A stretch of 64,000 nt of DNA from Corynebacterium kroppenstedtii (GTDB lineage: Bacteria > Actinomycetota > Actinomycetes > Mycobacteriales > Mycobacteriaceae): the NCBI RefSeq assembly GCF_003243515.1, contig NZ_QFRA01000001.1, positions 124,001 through 188,000 of the forward strand. The letters run 5' to 3'. This document shows, one piece after another, positions 44,902-53,692 of the stretch (position 1 is the stretch's first letter; every line of letters starts with the position of its first letter). A program made the translations under genes and the position numbers. The notes under the pieces were generated by a model. That model did no database searches and was not told where the DNA came from. It saw only the letters and a list, made by a program, of their open reading frames with translations.

Positions 44902-45654
44902 ATGTCCACGAATCTTGAAGGCCCAATTGGTGAACTCCCCCACGGTCGGCCCCCGCAAACCGTCGTCAATGATGGTCGCGATTACCCCCGACTAGGAACC
45001 GTGAGCTTCCGACGAGGAACACTGACACCCCGTCAGCAAGAACTGTGGGACGAGAAATGGCCAACCTACGGTCGCGTCCTCGATGACGCTGTTATCGATA
45101 CTGACAGCTGGTTCGGCCGGTCCGCCCCCACCATTCTCGAAATCGGATCGGGGACGGGAACGTCGACAGTAGCTATGGCCTCCCGCGAACCTGACTTCAA
45201 TGTCATCGCGGTTGACCTGTATAAACCCGGGCTCGCGAAACTGCTCGGCGCCTTCATCCGGGAAGACCTCACCAATATCAGAATGGTTCGTGGCGATGGC
45301 GTCGAAGTTCTCCATCGCATGATTGCACCCGAGTCGCTATTAGGGGTGCGCATCTTTTTCCCAGACCCCTGGCCCAAAGCGCGCCATCACAAACGTCGCA
45401 TCATACAGTCAGGAACGCTGCATTTAATTGCGTCCCGGCTCAAACCCGGTGGGGTACTCCACGTCGCTACCGATCACGCCGGCTATGCCGAGTGGATCGA
45501 CGAACGCGTCGACGTGGAACCACTCCTTGAGTACAAGGGTTGGCCGTGGGATGAGTCCCCGATCCTGACCGACCGGCAGCTCACCACGAAATTTGAAAAC
45601 CGTGGGCTTAGCATGGATCACACAATCAGGGAATACTTGTGGAGGCGGAAGTGA
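44902..45654 (+). CDS. trmB: tRNA (guanine-N7-)-methyltransferase
   Basis: SAM-dependent enzyme methylating G46 of tRNA variable loops. 250 residues. SAM motif ILEIGSGTGTSTVAMASREP, followed by VIAVDLYKPG, the substrate-side RGDGVEVL, and the family signature FFPDPWPKARHHKRRI. The C-terminal TKFENRG is also typical. An N-terminal extension of about 40 residues precedes the core. Its stop overlaps the NYN gene start (GTGA). In mycobacteria the orthologue (Rv0208c) heads the cluster that ends in mmpL3. Confidence 0.96.
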   Translation: MSTNLEGPIGELPHGRPPQTVVNDGRDYPRLGTVSFRRGTLTPRQQELWDEKWPTYGRVLDDAVIDTDSWFGRSAPTILEIGSGTGTSTVAMASREPDFNVIAVDLYKPGLAKLLGAFIREDLTNIRMVRGDGVEVLHRMIAPESLLGVRIFFPDPWPKARHHKRRIIQSGTLHLIASRLKPGGVLHVATDHAGYAEWIDERVDVEPLLEYKGWPWDESPILTDRQLTTKFENRGLSMDHTIREYLWRRK

Positions 45655-46337
45655 CCAACCACGCAAACACCACATCCCGGGGCCATTCATATTCAGCAGT
45701 ACCCGACGAGACCCCGTCGGCACTGCTTATTTGGGATGCACCCAATATTGACATGGGTCTCGGTTCGATTCTCGGTGGACGACCAAGCTCTGCCTACCGC
45801 CCACGCTTCGACTCACTGGGACAATGGCTGATCAACGAGGCAGACCAGCTCAGCGCTTCCCGCGACGAGCAGATCGAACCGGAAGCCACGGTGTTCACCA
45901 ACATCATGCCGGGGTCTGCGGATTCAATCCGCCCATGGATCGACGCGCTCCACAATCTCGGGTTCGCGGTGTTTGCCAAACCCAAGCTTTTCGACGACAC
46001 CGACGTCGATCCGGACATGCTGGCGCACATCAACCGTCGGTACGACGAGGGTGTACTGCGCTCGGTGTATGTTGCCAGCGCTGACGGCAGAAATTTTCAA
46101 CCACGCTTGGAAGAGCTGGCCGCCGAGGGTATTGACGTTGCCGTGCTGGGATTTTATGAACACGCCACCTGGGCGGTGATGAGCGAGGCGATACGATTCG
46201 TCGACCTCGAAGACATCCCGGATATCTTCACCACGCCGCTGCCGCGAGTGAACCTCGACCGCCTCCCCGATGACGGTGCATGGCTGCAACCGTACCGCTC
46301 CCTCCGTTCCGTGAAATCGTCTCATCATGACAGCTAG
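45651..46337 (+). CDS. NYN domain-containing protein (Rv0207c-like)
   Basis: 228 residues. PIN-like NYN fold: LLIWDAPNIDMGLGSILGG with the first acidic residue, FTNIMPGSADSIRPWIDALH, and SADGRNFQPRLEELAAEGID with later acidic positions, implying a metal-dependent nuclease. The GTG at 45651 is chosen: it overlaps the trmB stop and has GGAGGCGG just upstream. In M. tuberculosis the matching gene Rv0207c sits between trmB and mmpL3; here the next gene is a flippase-like membrane protein with no MmpL transporter in between. Confidence 0.88.
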   Translation: MTNHANTTSRGHSYSAVPDETPSALLIWDAPNIDMGLGSILGGRPSSAYRPRFDSLGQWLINEADQLSASRDEQIEPEATVFTNIMPGSADSIRPWIDALHNLGFAVFAKPKLFDDTDVDPDMLAHINRRYDEGVLRSVYVASADGRNFQPRLEELAAEGIDVAVLGFYEHATWAVMSEAIRFVDLEDIPDIFTTPLPRVNLDRLPDDGAWLQPYRSLRSVKSSHHDS

Positions 46338-46356
46338 TCGTGAGGGAGCTGAGGCC

Positions 46357-47562
46357 ATGACTATCGAAGCGGGAACCCCCGGACGGGAAACCGAGGTCAC
46401 TGCGGGCACAGAGGACACCGCTGAAGATACAGTGCTTGCCGACGCGCAGTCAGCCGCGGAGACCACCGTCGCCCCCAAAGAACAGGCATCGCGCAGATCC
46501 CGCACCGCCGGCAGCGTCAAGGTTCAGCCTCTCCCCTGGTGGCGACGAGCACTCTCCCTCATGCGTCACCCTCTTGTCCGGTTAGTGTTCTTCCTTGCTG
46601 TGGTCGTCGCCCTCACGATGATCGGACGGGGAAGCATTGACTTCGTGTCGGAGGGGCTGGGCTACATCGGGTCGGCCAACACCACGTGGGTCATCGTCGG
46701 GATCGCTTTTATCGGCGTATCGATCCTGGCCATGGGCGAACTCATGTACGTCCTCCTCCGCAGCGCTGGGGTTCCGTGTAAACGGTCCAGTGTCTACGCC
46801 CTCACTCTGACGTCGAACTCTGTGTCCGCCACCTTCCCCGGTGGTCCTGCTATTTCATTAGCGATGATTTTCCGTGAGCAGCACAAATGGGGAGCATCGT
46901 CAGTGATTGCCAGCTGGTACATGGTGATCTCCGGTGTGATCGCGTCGGGAGTGCTTGCCCTCTACGGCCTCACCGCGTTCTATTTTTTGGACGCCAAGGT
47001 GAACCCGTGGACACTCGTGATCTCTCTCACCGCGGTCGTCGTCGTATTACTTGTTGTGAAATGGCTGGCGGCGCACCTCTCTTACGTAGAACGCGTTGTC
47101 GTCAAGATCCTGCGAAAGGTCAACCATTACCGGGGCAAGCCTCTCAACACGGGAATCGACAAAGCGCGCGAAAGCATCAAGACCCTCAGCAGTGTTGACT
47201 TGCCTTTACCGAAGCTCGCATTGGCGGCCGTGTGGTCGGCCGTGAACTGGGGGGCCGATTGCCTCTGCCTCCTCGTTTGCCTGTGGGCAGTCGGGGCGCA
47301 CCCGAATGTGGCATCGGTTGTTCTCGCGTTCGTCACCGCCAAGATTGTGGGAACTGCGCAGGTCACGCCGGGCGGGTTGGGGCCCGTTGAGGCGACGATC
47401 GTGGGCACCCTCGTCGCCACCGGTATGACGTCGGCAACCGCGCTCGCCGCCACCATTATTTTCAGGATGATTTCGTTCATTCTCCTGGCCGCGGTGGGCT
47501 GGGCTATTTTCCTGATTCAATATGCAGGCCCGAAACGCGCGATGATGTTGGGGCGGTCCTGA
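46357..47562 (+). CDS. Lysylphosphatidylglycerol synthase TM-region (UPF0104/AglD) family protein
   Basis: About 401 residues. A polar N-terminal region of about 65 residues is followed by eight or so TM helices of the UPF0104 flippase-like family. Typical stretches: RSAGVPCKRSSVYALTLTSN, SVSATFPGGPAISLAMIFRE, and a late AKIVGTAQVTPGGLGPVEAT. No lysyl-transferase domain. Starting at ATG 46357 (GGGAGCTGAGG upstream) leaves a 19-base gap after the NYN gene; a start at 46327 would overlap it. Likely a lipid-handling membrane protein; substrate unknown. Confidence 0.85.
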   Translation: MTIEAGTPGRETEVTAGTEDTAEDTVLADAQSAAETTVAPKEQASRRSRTAGSVKVQPLPWWRRALSLMRHPLVRLVFFLAVVVALTMIGRGSIDFVSEGLGYIGSANTTWVIVGIAFIGVSILAMGELMYVLLRSAGVPCKRSSVYALTLTSNSVSATFPGGPAISLAMIFREQHKWGASSVIASWYMVISGVIASGVLALYGLTAFYFLDAKVNPWTLVISLTAVVVVLLVVKWLAAHLSYVERVVVKILRKVNHYRGKPLNTGIDKARESIKTLSSVDLPLPKLALAAVWSAVNWGADCLCLLVCLWAVGAHPNVASVVLAFVTAKIVGTAQVTPGGLGPVEATIVGTLVATGMTSATALAATIIFRMISFILLAAVGWAIFLIQYAGPKRAMMLGRS

Positions 47563-47654
47563 GGAATCGCACGTCAACAACATGAATAACGCATCGACGA
47601 TACTGACAACATAGGCGCTACATCATGGCGTACTACCAAGGATTGGAGTTCATC

Positions 47655-48146
47655 ATGTCACAGTCCGCTTCGCACGGATCCGAGACTGCCGAGGACCGCG
47701 CACCCGGGACGCAGGTGAGCTACGTGCAGGCAGCTGTGATGGACATCATCGCAGTTCTTCTCTTCGCACTGCTTGCGCGCATCGCCCACAATTCACCGGA
47801 ATTGCCGTTCAGTTGGGGCGGTGTCCTCACTACTGCCTGGCCATTCCTCCTCGGCGCGGCCGCCGGATTCGGTGTCATGACCATTCTCCGCCGCCCCGCC
47901 GGCGCCGTGGTCCCGTTCGGCATCACTGTGTGGATTCCCGCCGTCATTGTGGGCCTCACGATTTGGGGCTTCCACCACAGCAAATTCCCGCACTGGTCAT
48001 TCATCATCGTGGCGACGGTAACGTCGGCGATTTTTATCCTCGGGTGGAGGGGGCTTACTCGTCTCTCTGCGTCACGCGCACACAAGCGGCGTGAGCGCCG
48101 ACAAGCTCTTATCGATGCCGAAGAAAAACGCAAAGCCGACAAGTAA
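47655..48146 (+). CDS. DUF3054 domain-containing membrane protein
   Basis: 163 residues with four TM helices (AAVMDIIAVLLFALLARIAH, WPFLLGAAAGFGVMTIL, VPFGITVWIPAVIVGLTIWG, FIIVATVTSAIFILGWRGL) and a basic cytoplasmic tail. The pattern matches DUF3054 proteins, whose function is unknown. The ATG at 47655 has GGAG seven bases upstream; an in-frame ATG at 47625 lacks one. In mycolate-producing corynebacteria I expect the accD4-pks13-fadD32 cluster after the equivalent gene; here a peptide transporter follows. Confidence 0.83.
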   Translation: MSQSASHGSETAEDRAPGTQVSYVQAAVMDIIAVLLFALLARIAHNSPELPFSWGGVLTTAWPFLLGAAAGFGVMTILRRPAGAVVPFGITVWIPAVIVGLTIWGFHHSKFPHWSFIIVATVTSAIFILGWRGLTRLSASRAHKRRERRQALIDAEEKRKADK

Positions 48147-48218
48147 CAGACAAGTAAAACATGAATAAATAACCCCCGCTATGCATGGCGAGAAATAGCG
48201 GAGTGATTCAATAGTTGT

Positions 48219-49721
48219 ATGTCACATACCGACCAGGCCCCAGGATCCACCGGATCCGGCCTCGCTGAAAGCGGCGAAACCACCTCCAAAACATTCTTCG
48301 GCCACCCTTGGGGGTTGGCGAACCTCTTCGGCGTGGAGATGTGGGAGCGCTTCAGCTTCTACGGGCTGCAAGGCCTTGTTCTCTTCTACCTGTATCACAG
48401 CACCGACGACGGCGGGCTGGGCATGTCCGAAAGCCTGGCGACATCGATCGTCGGTGCTTATGGCGGTGCGGTGTTCCTCGCTTCAATCGGTGGCGCGTGG
48501 ATTTCTGACCGTGTCCTCGGGGCGGAAAAGACACTGTTTTACTCGGCAGTACTCATCATGTTGGGGCACATGTCACTCGCCCTCCTGCCCGGCTTCACTG
48601 GCCTGATTATTGGTCTTGTCCTGGTTGCCGTGGGATCAGGTACTCTGAAAACGGCGAACTCCGCGATGGTGGGAACCTTGTACAAAGAGGGCGACCCCAA
48701 ACGCGATGGCGGATTTTCGTTGTTCTACATGGGCGTGAACATCGGGGCGTTGATTGGCCCTCTGGTGACAGGCGCGTTGTGGAAGCAGATGGGGTTCCAC
48801 TGGGGCTTCGGAGCAGCTGCGGTCGGTATGGCTTTGGGGCTTATTCAGTACATTCTCATGCGGAAGACCACGTTGCAGAATGCTGGCGCCAAGGCACCGA
48901 ATCCGTTGCAGCCTGATGAACGCGTGAAGTCGTGGGGCGGGGTCATCGCGTTGACAGTCATCATTGTGGGGCTCGCTTTGCTCTTCCCCACTTCTCAAGT
49001 GTCGACGTATGTTGCGGTCATTGCGATCGTTGCCGCTATTTACTTCTGGCAGGAAATGTACCGTTCGTCATTGGTGAATCGGACGGAACGCCATCGTTTG
49101 CTGGGATTTATTCCGATGTTCCTGGCTGCATGCGTGTTCTGGTCGATTTATCAGCAGCAGTTCACGATGGTGGCAATGTATGCGGATAAGAAGCTGAACC
49201 TGAGTTGGGGCTTCATAAATACTCCGACCTCATGGGTTCAGTCGATTAACCCGATCTTCATTATTCTTTTAGCGCCGCTCTTCACGATTCTGTGGGATCG
49301 TCTTGGCACACGTCAGCCGTCTACTCCGGTGAAGTTTGGTGTATCGGCCATTATGTTGGGGCTTGGCCTGGTTCCTTTCCTCTTCTTCGTGAGCTACGCC
49401 GACCATTCGACGCCCTACTACATGATTGTTGTGGTGCTGTTCCTCTTCACCGTGTCAGAGCTGCTGCTATCTCCGGTGGGGTTGTCGATGTCGACGAAGC
49501 TTACCCCGCGTGCATATCCGGCACGGATGGTGGCGATGTGGAATCTGACCTCCGCTGTGGGTACGGCTTTAGCAGGTACGCTGGCCGGCTTCTACAATCC
49601 GGAGTCCGCACATGATTCCACAATCTATTTCATAACAATGATCTGCGTGTGCGTCGTGATCGGAGCCATCATTCTGGCGGTATCGAAGCCCATTGTGAAG
49701 CTATTCGACGGTGTGAAATAG
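48219..49721 (+). CDS. POT family proton-coupled oligopeptide symporter
   Basis: 500 residues, about 14 TM helices. PTR2/POT hallmarks: the proton-coupling ExxER-type motif in FGVEMWERFSFYGLQGLVLF, GGWISDR-like GGAWISDRVLGAEKTLFYSA, and FSLFYMGVNIGALIGPLVTG. The late VSELLLSPVGLSMSTKLTP holds the conserved Ser and Leu block. Takes up di- and tripeptides using the proton gradient. It sits 72 bases after the DUF3054 gene, in the position expected for the mycolate condensase genes. Confidence 0.94.
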   Translation: MSHTDQAPGSTGSGLAESGETTSKTFFGHPWGLANLFGVEMWERFSFYGLQGLVLFYLYHSTDDGGLGMSESLATSIVGAYGGAVFLASIGGAWISDRVLGAEKTLFYSAVLIMLGHMSLALLPGFTGLIIGLVLVAVGSGTLKTANSAMVGTLYKEGDPKRDGGFSLFYMGVNIGALIGPLVTGALWKQMGFHWGFGAAAVGMALGLIQYILMRKTTLQNAGAKAPNPLQPDERVKSWGGVIALTVIIVGLALLFPTSQVSTYVAVIAIVAAIYFWQEMYRSSLVNRTERHRLLGFIPMFLAACVFWSIYQQQFTMVAMYADKKLNLSWGFINTPTSWVQSINPIFIILLAPLFTILWDRLGTRQPSTPVKFGVSAIMLGLGLVPFLFFVSYADHSTPYYMIVVVLFLFTVSELLLSPVGLSMSTKLTPRAYPARMVAMWNLTSAVGTALAGTLAGFYNPESAHDSTIYFITMICVCVVIGAIILAVSKPIVKLFDGVK

Positions 49722-49726
49722 GCGTA

Positions 49727-49789
49727 TCGCCACCGCAGCAGTGTCCACCCACGTGGTGTTGTGGTAGTCCACTGCCTAACGGTGGCGTC
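49727..49789. repeat. Long imperfect hairpin after POT transporter
   Basis: Outer stem CGCCACCG paired with CGGTGGCG-like sequence (ends at about 49788), with a GCAGTG / CACTGC inner stem. No T tract. It could act as a weak terminator between the convergent POT and secreted-protein genes. Downstream (49799-49850) TCCTCTTTG is repeated twice. Confidence 0.35.
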
Positions 49790-49854
49790 TAAGAGCCCTC
49801 ATCCTCTTTGGTCTGGTTCCTCTGTGTTCTAGATCCTCTTTGTTCTGGCAGTTC

Positions 49855-51288
49855 TTACACTGGCAGGTTGAGATTCACGCCGAGGGAGGCCTGCGCATTA
49901 ATGCTGACCCCCAGCTGGCCCTGTGACGCTGACGCACACGGCTTCTTTTCCGGCGCTGGCTTCTGGCATGGGTCCTGCTTCACCTGCTGCTGAACAGGAC
50001 AGTTCCCCTGCACATTATGGGCATTACCGCTGTTAATGGCTGCCGAAACGTTGCCGGCAATTGACAGACCAGCATTGATCAGGTTTGACGCGTTAGCGTT
50101 AACCGCTGCTGCAGCATTTGCCTTAACCGTTGCTGCGGCGTTGGCAATGTGCTGATTCACTGTTTCCTGAGCGGCCCGAATGTCTTTCTCGGTAATGACA
50201 TTCCTCTGGGCAATGGGCGTGCTCTTCTCTACCGTACGCGACGCGTTCTGGATGGGTGCACCTTTTTCGATCGGGGTGCCCTTCTGAATCGGTGTCCCCT
50301 TCTCTACTGGGGCAGAGACCTGGGTGTTACGGTTCTGCTCAATAATGCGCTTTTGCATGCTCGTACGCTGCTGTTCAACAGATTGTTCAGCAGTTGTGGA
50401 TGAGATGCTGCCCTTGACGCCCCACACAATTCCTGACTTACCGATGCCACTGATTGCGACAGCGGATTCATTCGTCGTGCTTCCATCTGCGTTCCATGCG
50501 TGGCGGGCCGACGCGGCGATGCGCTGAGCATCTTTCTGCTGGATTGCGCCACGGTCCGGTGGACATGAGCAATCGGCGCTCTTAGCCAGAGAAGCTCCCG
50601 GTGCGGCGATATGGCTAGCAATCCGGTTCTTGTAGTCCATGGCGAGTTTCGCTACCGCAGTCACGCCGATAGCGCTTTCGTTGGAGGCAGCTTCCGACTT
50701 AGCTCCGGCCTTAGACACTCCAACAGAGCACGGGCCGACACCGATGCGTTGCGCGTGGCCATTACGAACGCCGCGAGCGCTATCTCCCGCGACAAGATCT
50801 TTCCCATTGATCTCTTTCTGCGATAACTGCCGGTTAACCTGGACAGTTTGCGCGTCGTTACGTGTCTGCTGATCAATCTGTACGGCAGCACGCTGAGGTG
50901 CAGTAGCTTTCGGGAGAGTTGCGGTGGATTACGGCGTCATCCGCGGGATCTGCTTTTGCTGTACGCGGATTCCCTGAGCGATGGACTGTTGTGTGCCTCC
51001 GCGTTCGGACGCTGAAATGACCGTTTGCGATTGTTTGGGTATTGCCTGCGCGGGTTTTGCCACCTGCTGATTCATCGTTTGCTGTGGCTTAACGGATACC
51101 GATTGCGGTTCGACAAATCCTCCGGCGAATGCAGCGGGAGCTGCTGCGGTGATGCCTACACACGCAATGCCCAAGCTCATTGCTGGAACAGCGAAGGATG
51201 CGCGGTCCCCAATGCGCGTTTCACTATCCCTGTGCTTTCCGCGGTATCCTCGATGCATTGCCCGCGAAGAGATTTGGTTATCCCCCAT
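49855..51288 (-). pseudogene. Secreted low-complexity protein gene interrupted by an in-frame stop
   Basis: From ATG 51288 (MGDNQISSRAM) the product has a basic start and a signal peptide (LGIACVGITAAAPAAFA) with cleavage after AFA. A Gln/Val/Lys-rich stretch then reaches a TAA at 50929-50931. The same frame stays open beyond the stop for about 357 codons to 49855 with similar composition (TLPKATAPQRAAVQIDQQTR and on). It includes Lys-Gly-Thr-Pro-Ile repeats (KGTPIQKGTPIEKGAPIQN), an Ala/Asn-rich segment and a Cys/Pro/Lys tail. An internal GTG at 50718 could restart translation. No domain recognised. One stop separates the signal from the rest, so it is either a recent pseudogene or a base-call error. 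Confidence 0.65.
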
Positions 51289-51312
51289 TGTATGTAATTC
51301 CCCTTTATTTCC

Positions 51313-51379
51313 TGGTGGCACGGGTTGGATCCCCCAGCCCAAAGCGTGAAATGCTTGAGGCTCTGAGCTACACCATGCC
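51313..51379 (-). other. Degenerate tRNA-like sequence with encoded CCA
   Basis: On the minus strand, GGCATGG (51379-51373) can pair with CCGTGCC (51323-51317), followed by A and CCA (51316-51313), as in a tRNA acceptor end. Inside are TAGCTCAG, AAGC-loop-GCTT with a TTC-containing loop like tRNA-Glu, and no proper D-loop or T-loop. The D-loop looks shortened by about seven bases. Not expected to be functional. Confidence 0.4.
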
Positions 51380-51836
51380 CACCGTCATATGCTTATGAGC
51401 CTTGAGGTGACAATGCATCCTCATTGTGTCCAGTGATGACCTGCGATCCCCTCACAGGCATGTCTGGAATGACTCAGGACTTCCATGTCCTATCCATAAA
51501 ATACATGGCTGTTGTGCCAAAGAAAAGAACGGTCGGCATCTTCTTTCCGTTTTATGGGAAGATTGTTGGGTGATAGTGACCACAGTTCTAAGAAAACTAA
51601 CAGCTTCACTCGATGGAACCACCAGAGAATGTCCGTAGATTCATTCGTGTCAGTGGCTGACGGAGACCACAACAGGATTCTCAGTTTTCTACCGACGCAG
51701 GGTGCCACGGGTACACAGCATCACATCACGTGTACACCGCTAACCACTGAAAAACGGACTCAGGCTTTATTATGCCGAAGCTACTAGGAAAGAAGGGTGA
51801 TCTATAGGACTCTGAGGGAGCAATGGGACAGAGAAG
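51380..51836. other. Intergenic region, possible short plus-strand transcript
   Basis: About 460 bases without a credible gene. TATTAT at 51768-51773 could be a -10 element on the plus strand, which with the terminator at 51837-51870 would give an RNA of about 90 bases. An inverted GTACAC/GTGTAC pair lies near 51713-51736. None of this is proven. Confidence 0.3.
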
Positions 51837-51870
51837 CCCGCACCTGCTGGGGAGCAAGGTGCGGGTTTTT
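51837..51870 (+). terminator. Strong plus-strand terminator without an upstream plus-strand gene
   Basis: CCCGCACC (51837-51844) pairs with GGTGCGGG (51858-51865), extended by TGCT/AGCA with one bulged A, followed by TTTTT (51866-51870). The T tract points to plus-strand transcription although no gene lies upstream on that strand. On the minus strand it lies 70 bases past the cutinase-like gene and may also serve there. Confidence 0.75.
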
Positions 51871-51939
51871 CATATCAGCTTCATGTCAGCGGGCGTGCGA
51901 TCTACGCGACCCTATCCGGCGCGGCCTGCGCGGCATGAA

Positions 51940-52887
51940 TTATGTGTTGTTGTTAATGAGCCCTTGAACCCACTGAAGCATCCACGCAATAGACGTCGTT
52001 CCCTCGATGACGTTCGGGTTCGTGCCATATTGAATATGCAGCGAGTTGCCCGTGAACAACGCGTCCACATTCTCTGGCTCAACCTTCAAGCTGGTGGGCA
52101 TATCACACACAGCATCGCCCGGCGCGCAAATCTCATTGACGCGGTCGTTCAGATCGCCCATTCCTCCGGACCGCGGACCACGGGGAGTAAAACCAGGCAC
52201 CACATTGCCCAGCACCGCTGCGAATGGTTGCAAGGCAATTTCGGATCCGACGCCTTTCGGTTGAGCCCCGACTGTTTGCCCTTCACCGGTCATCCGACGT
52301 GGATCAGCAAGTGCGGTGACTCCCGCGACGGTGTCGCTCGGTACGACCCCACGGTTATTTCCTATGTCACTCGCAACATCGCCCGCTATGGCTGCTCCCT
52401 GGGAGAACCCCATGATGACGAACTTCGTCGCAGGGCAATGATCATGGGTTGCGGATAGTTCTGCGTTGACGATGCGGATTCCCTCGTTGACCGAGTCCGC
52501 ATAATTCATCTGGTCCAACGTCGCCAGAGTTTTCATCTGAGCAGGGTAATTCGCTGTCCAGACCTTCACCGACGATGAATCATTATTCTGCGTCAAAGGC
52601 CCCGTAACGCCTTGAAGCAACGCATTAGGAAATTGTGTCGGATGAAGGGGATCGTCATTCATCGAGGACTCCCCTGTCCCAGGAATAGCAATAACTTCGA
52701 CAGACGGACAATCAGCGGATTGGTCTGGATTGCCAGGCCCTTCACCATTGTTCGACGGACCTCCAAGGCCTTGGCCTTGAGACCCCATCCACTGCGTTAT
52801 TCCAACAGCAATTGCGCCCAGAAGAATGAAAACACCAATGATGACCAGTAGTTTGCGGAATACTGATCGAGACCCTTTCTGCGCCAT
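51940..52887 (-). CDS. Cutinase-family serine esterase (Rv3802c-like)
   Basis: 315 residues: one N-terminal TM/signal anchor (LLVIIGVFILLGAIAVGIT) and an extracytoplasmic alpha/beta-hydrolase domain. Catalytic Ser in VIMGFSQGAAIAGD, Asp in CAPGDAVCDMPT, His in NSLHIQYG; the cysteines of these blocks likely form disulphides. The position next to the mycolyltransferases and the TM anchor match M. tuberculosis Rv3802c, a phospholipase/thioesterase linked to mycolate metabolism. In mycolate producers fadD32 would come next; here a tRNA-like remnant and an unrelated secreted protein follow. Confidence 0.9.
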   Translation of the reverse strand: MAQKGSRSVFRKLLVIIGVFILLGAIAVGITQWMGSQGQGLGGPSNNGEGPGNPDQSADCPSVEVIAIPGTGESSMNDDPLHPTQFPNALLQGVTGPLTQNNDSSSVKVWTANYPAQMKTLATLDQMNYADSVNEGIRIVNAELSATHDHCPATKFVIMGFSQGAAIAGDVASDIGNNRGVVPSDTVAGVTALADPRRMTGEGQTVGAQPKGVGSEIALQPFAAVLGNVVPGFTPRGPRSGGMGDLNDRVNEICAPGDAVCDMPTSLKVEPENVDALFTGNSLHIQYGTNPNVIEGTTSIAWMLQWVQGLINNNT

Positions 52888-52911
52888 AGCAACAGGTTAC
52901 ATGTCTAGGGT

Positions 52912-53637
52912 CTAGTCACCACACAAGTCGCTATCGGCAGTATCGGTGATGGCACGCTCTACCTGGTCCAAGGGCTGATCCGTGAGCTTTTGCTCAATCA
53001 GCTGCCCTGCCATCGCTCTGACCGAAAAACTGTCCTGTCCCTCAGCCTTTGCCTGGCAGTATTCCATAGCAGACGCAATCACTTGGTCAGCTGCGGAGCC
53101 ATCAACGTTGATCTTGTCCTTCTGAATCGTCGCCAGGAACTTCTTTTCTTCGTCCGTGCGCTGGCCACGGTTCGGCGCCGGAACACGCGACACTTCAACC
53201 GGGGTTTCGTCGTCCTTGGCATCAGGACTATCGCCGACGCCGTTATTGGAATCTGCCGATTTTTTAGAGCTTGACGACGACGAACTCGCGGATGACTTTG
53301 TCGAACTGCTCGATGAACTGGATGACCGGGCTTGAGTGGTCGTGGCGGAATCGGAATCGTCTTGGGTGGCTGTGGAGCCATCACCACACGCTGCGAGAAC
53401 TCCCACGCCCAGCACCGATGCTAAAGCTAGGGCAGCACTCCGCGTGACTGAAGACCGACGGTTCCTGGCTTGATGGCTCCGACGACGAGGGGAAGCCAAC
53501 GGCTGGTCTGCCTCATAGCCACCAGCCTCATCAGCAGCATTCGAGCTCATTGTGAATCCACCGCGTGAAGTCATGCGTGTGTCCTTCCCGTCGTTCCCGC
53601 CGTCGCTGTTATTTCGTCGCTGTCCTCGCGCCATCAT
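52912..53637 (-). CDS. DUF732-like lipoprotein
   Basis: 241 residues. A long hydrophilic N-terminal part precedes a lipoprotein signal (ALALASVLGVGVLAAC, Cys near residue 84). This is followed by a Ser-only stretch of about 30 residues and a C-terminal helical domain of about 80 residues (EEKKFLATIQKDKINVDGSA, ASAMEYCQAKAEG) with a Cys pair, as in DUF732 proteins. The true start may lie at one of the internal Met codons (residue 22 or 30), because the region before the signal is unusually long. It lies between the cutinase and the mycolyltransferase genes, as in other corynebacteria. Confidence 0.78.
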   Translation of the reverse strand: MMARGQRRNNSDGGNDGKDTRMTSRGGFTMSSNAADEAGGYEADQPLASPRRRSHQARNRRSSVTRSAALALASVLGVGVLAACGDGSTATQDDSDSATTTQARSSSSSSSSTKSSASSSSSSSKKSADSNNGVGDSPDAKDDETPVEVSRVPAPNRGQRTDEEKKFLATIQKDKINVDGSAADQVIASAMEYCQAKAEGQDSFSVRAMAGQLIEQKLTDQPLDQVERAITDTADSDLCGD

Positions 53638-53692
53638 AGTGACGGATGGCCCCAGCGTTCACGATCATCCTTACCCGTATCCTTACCCGATT

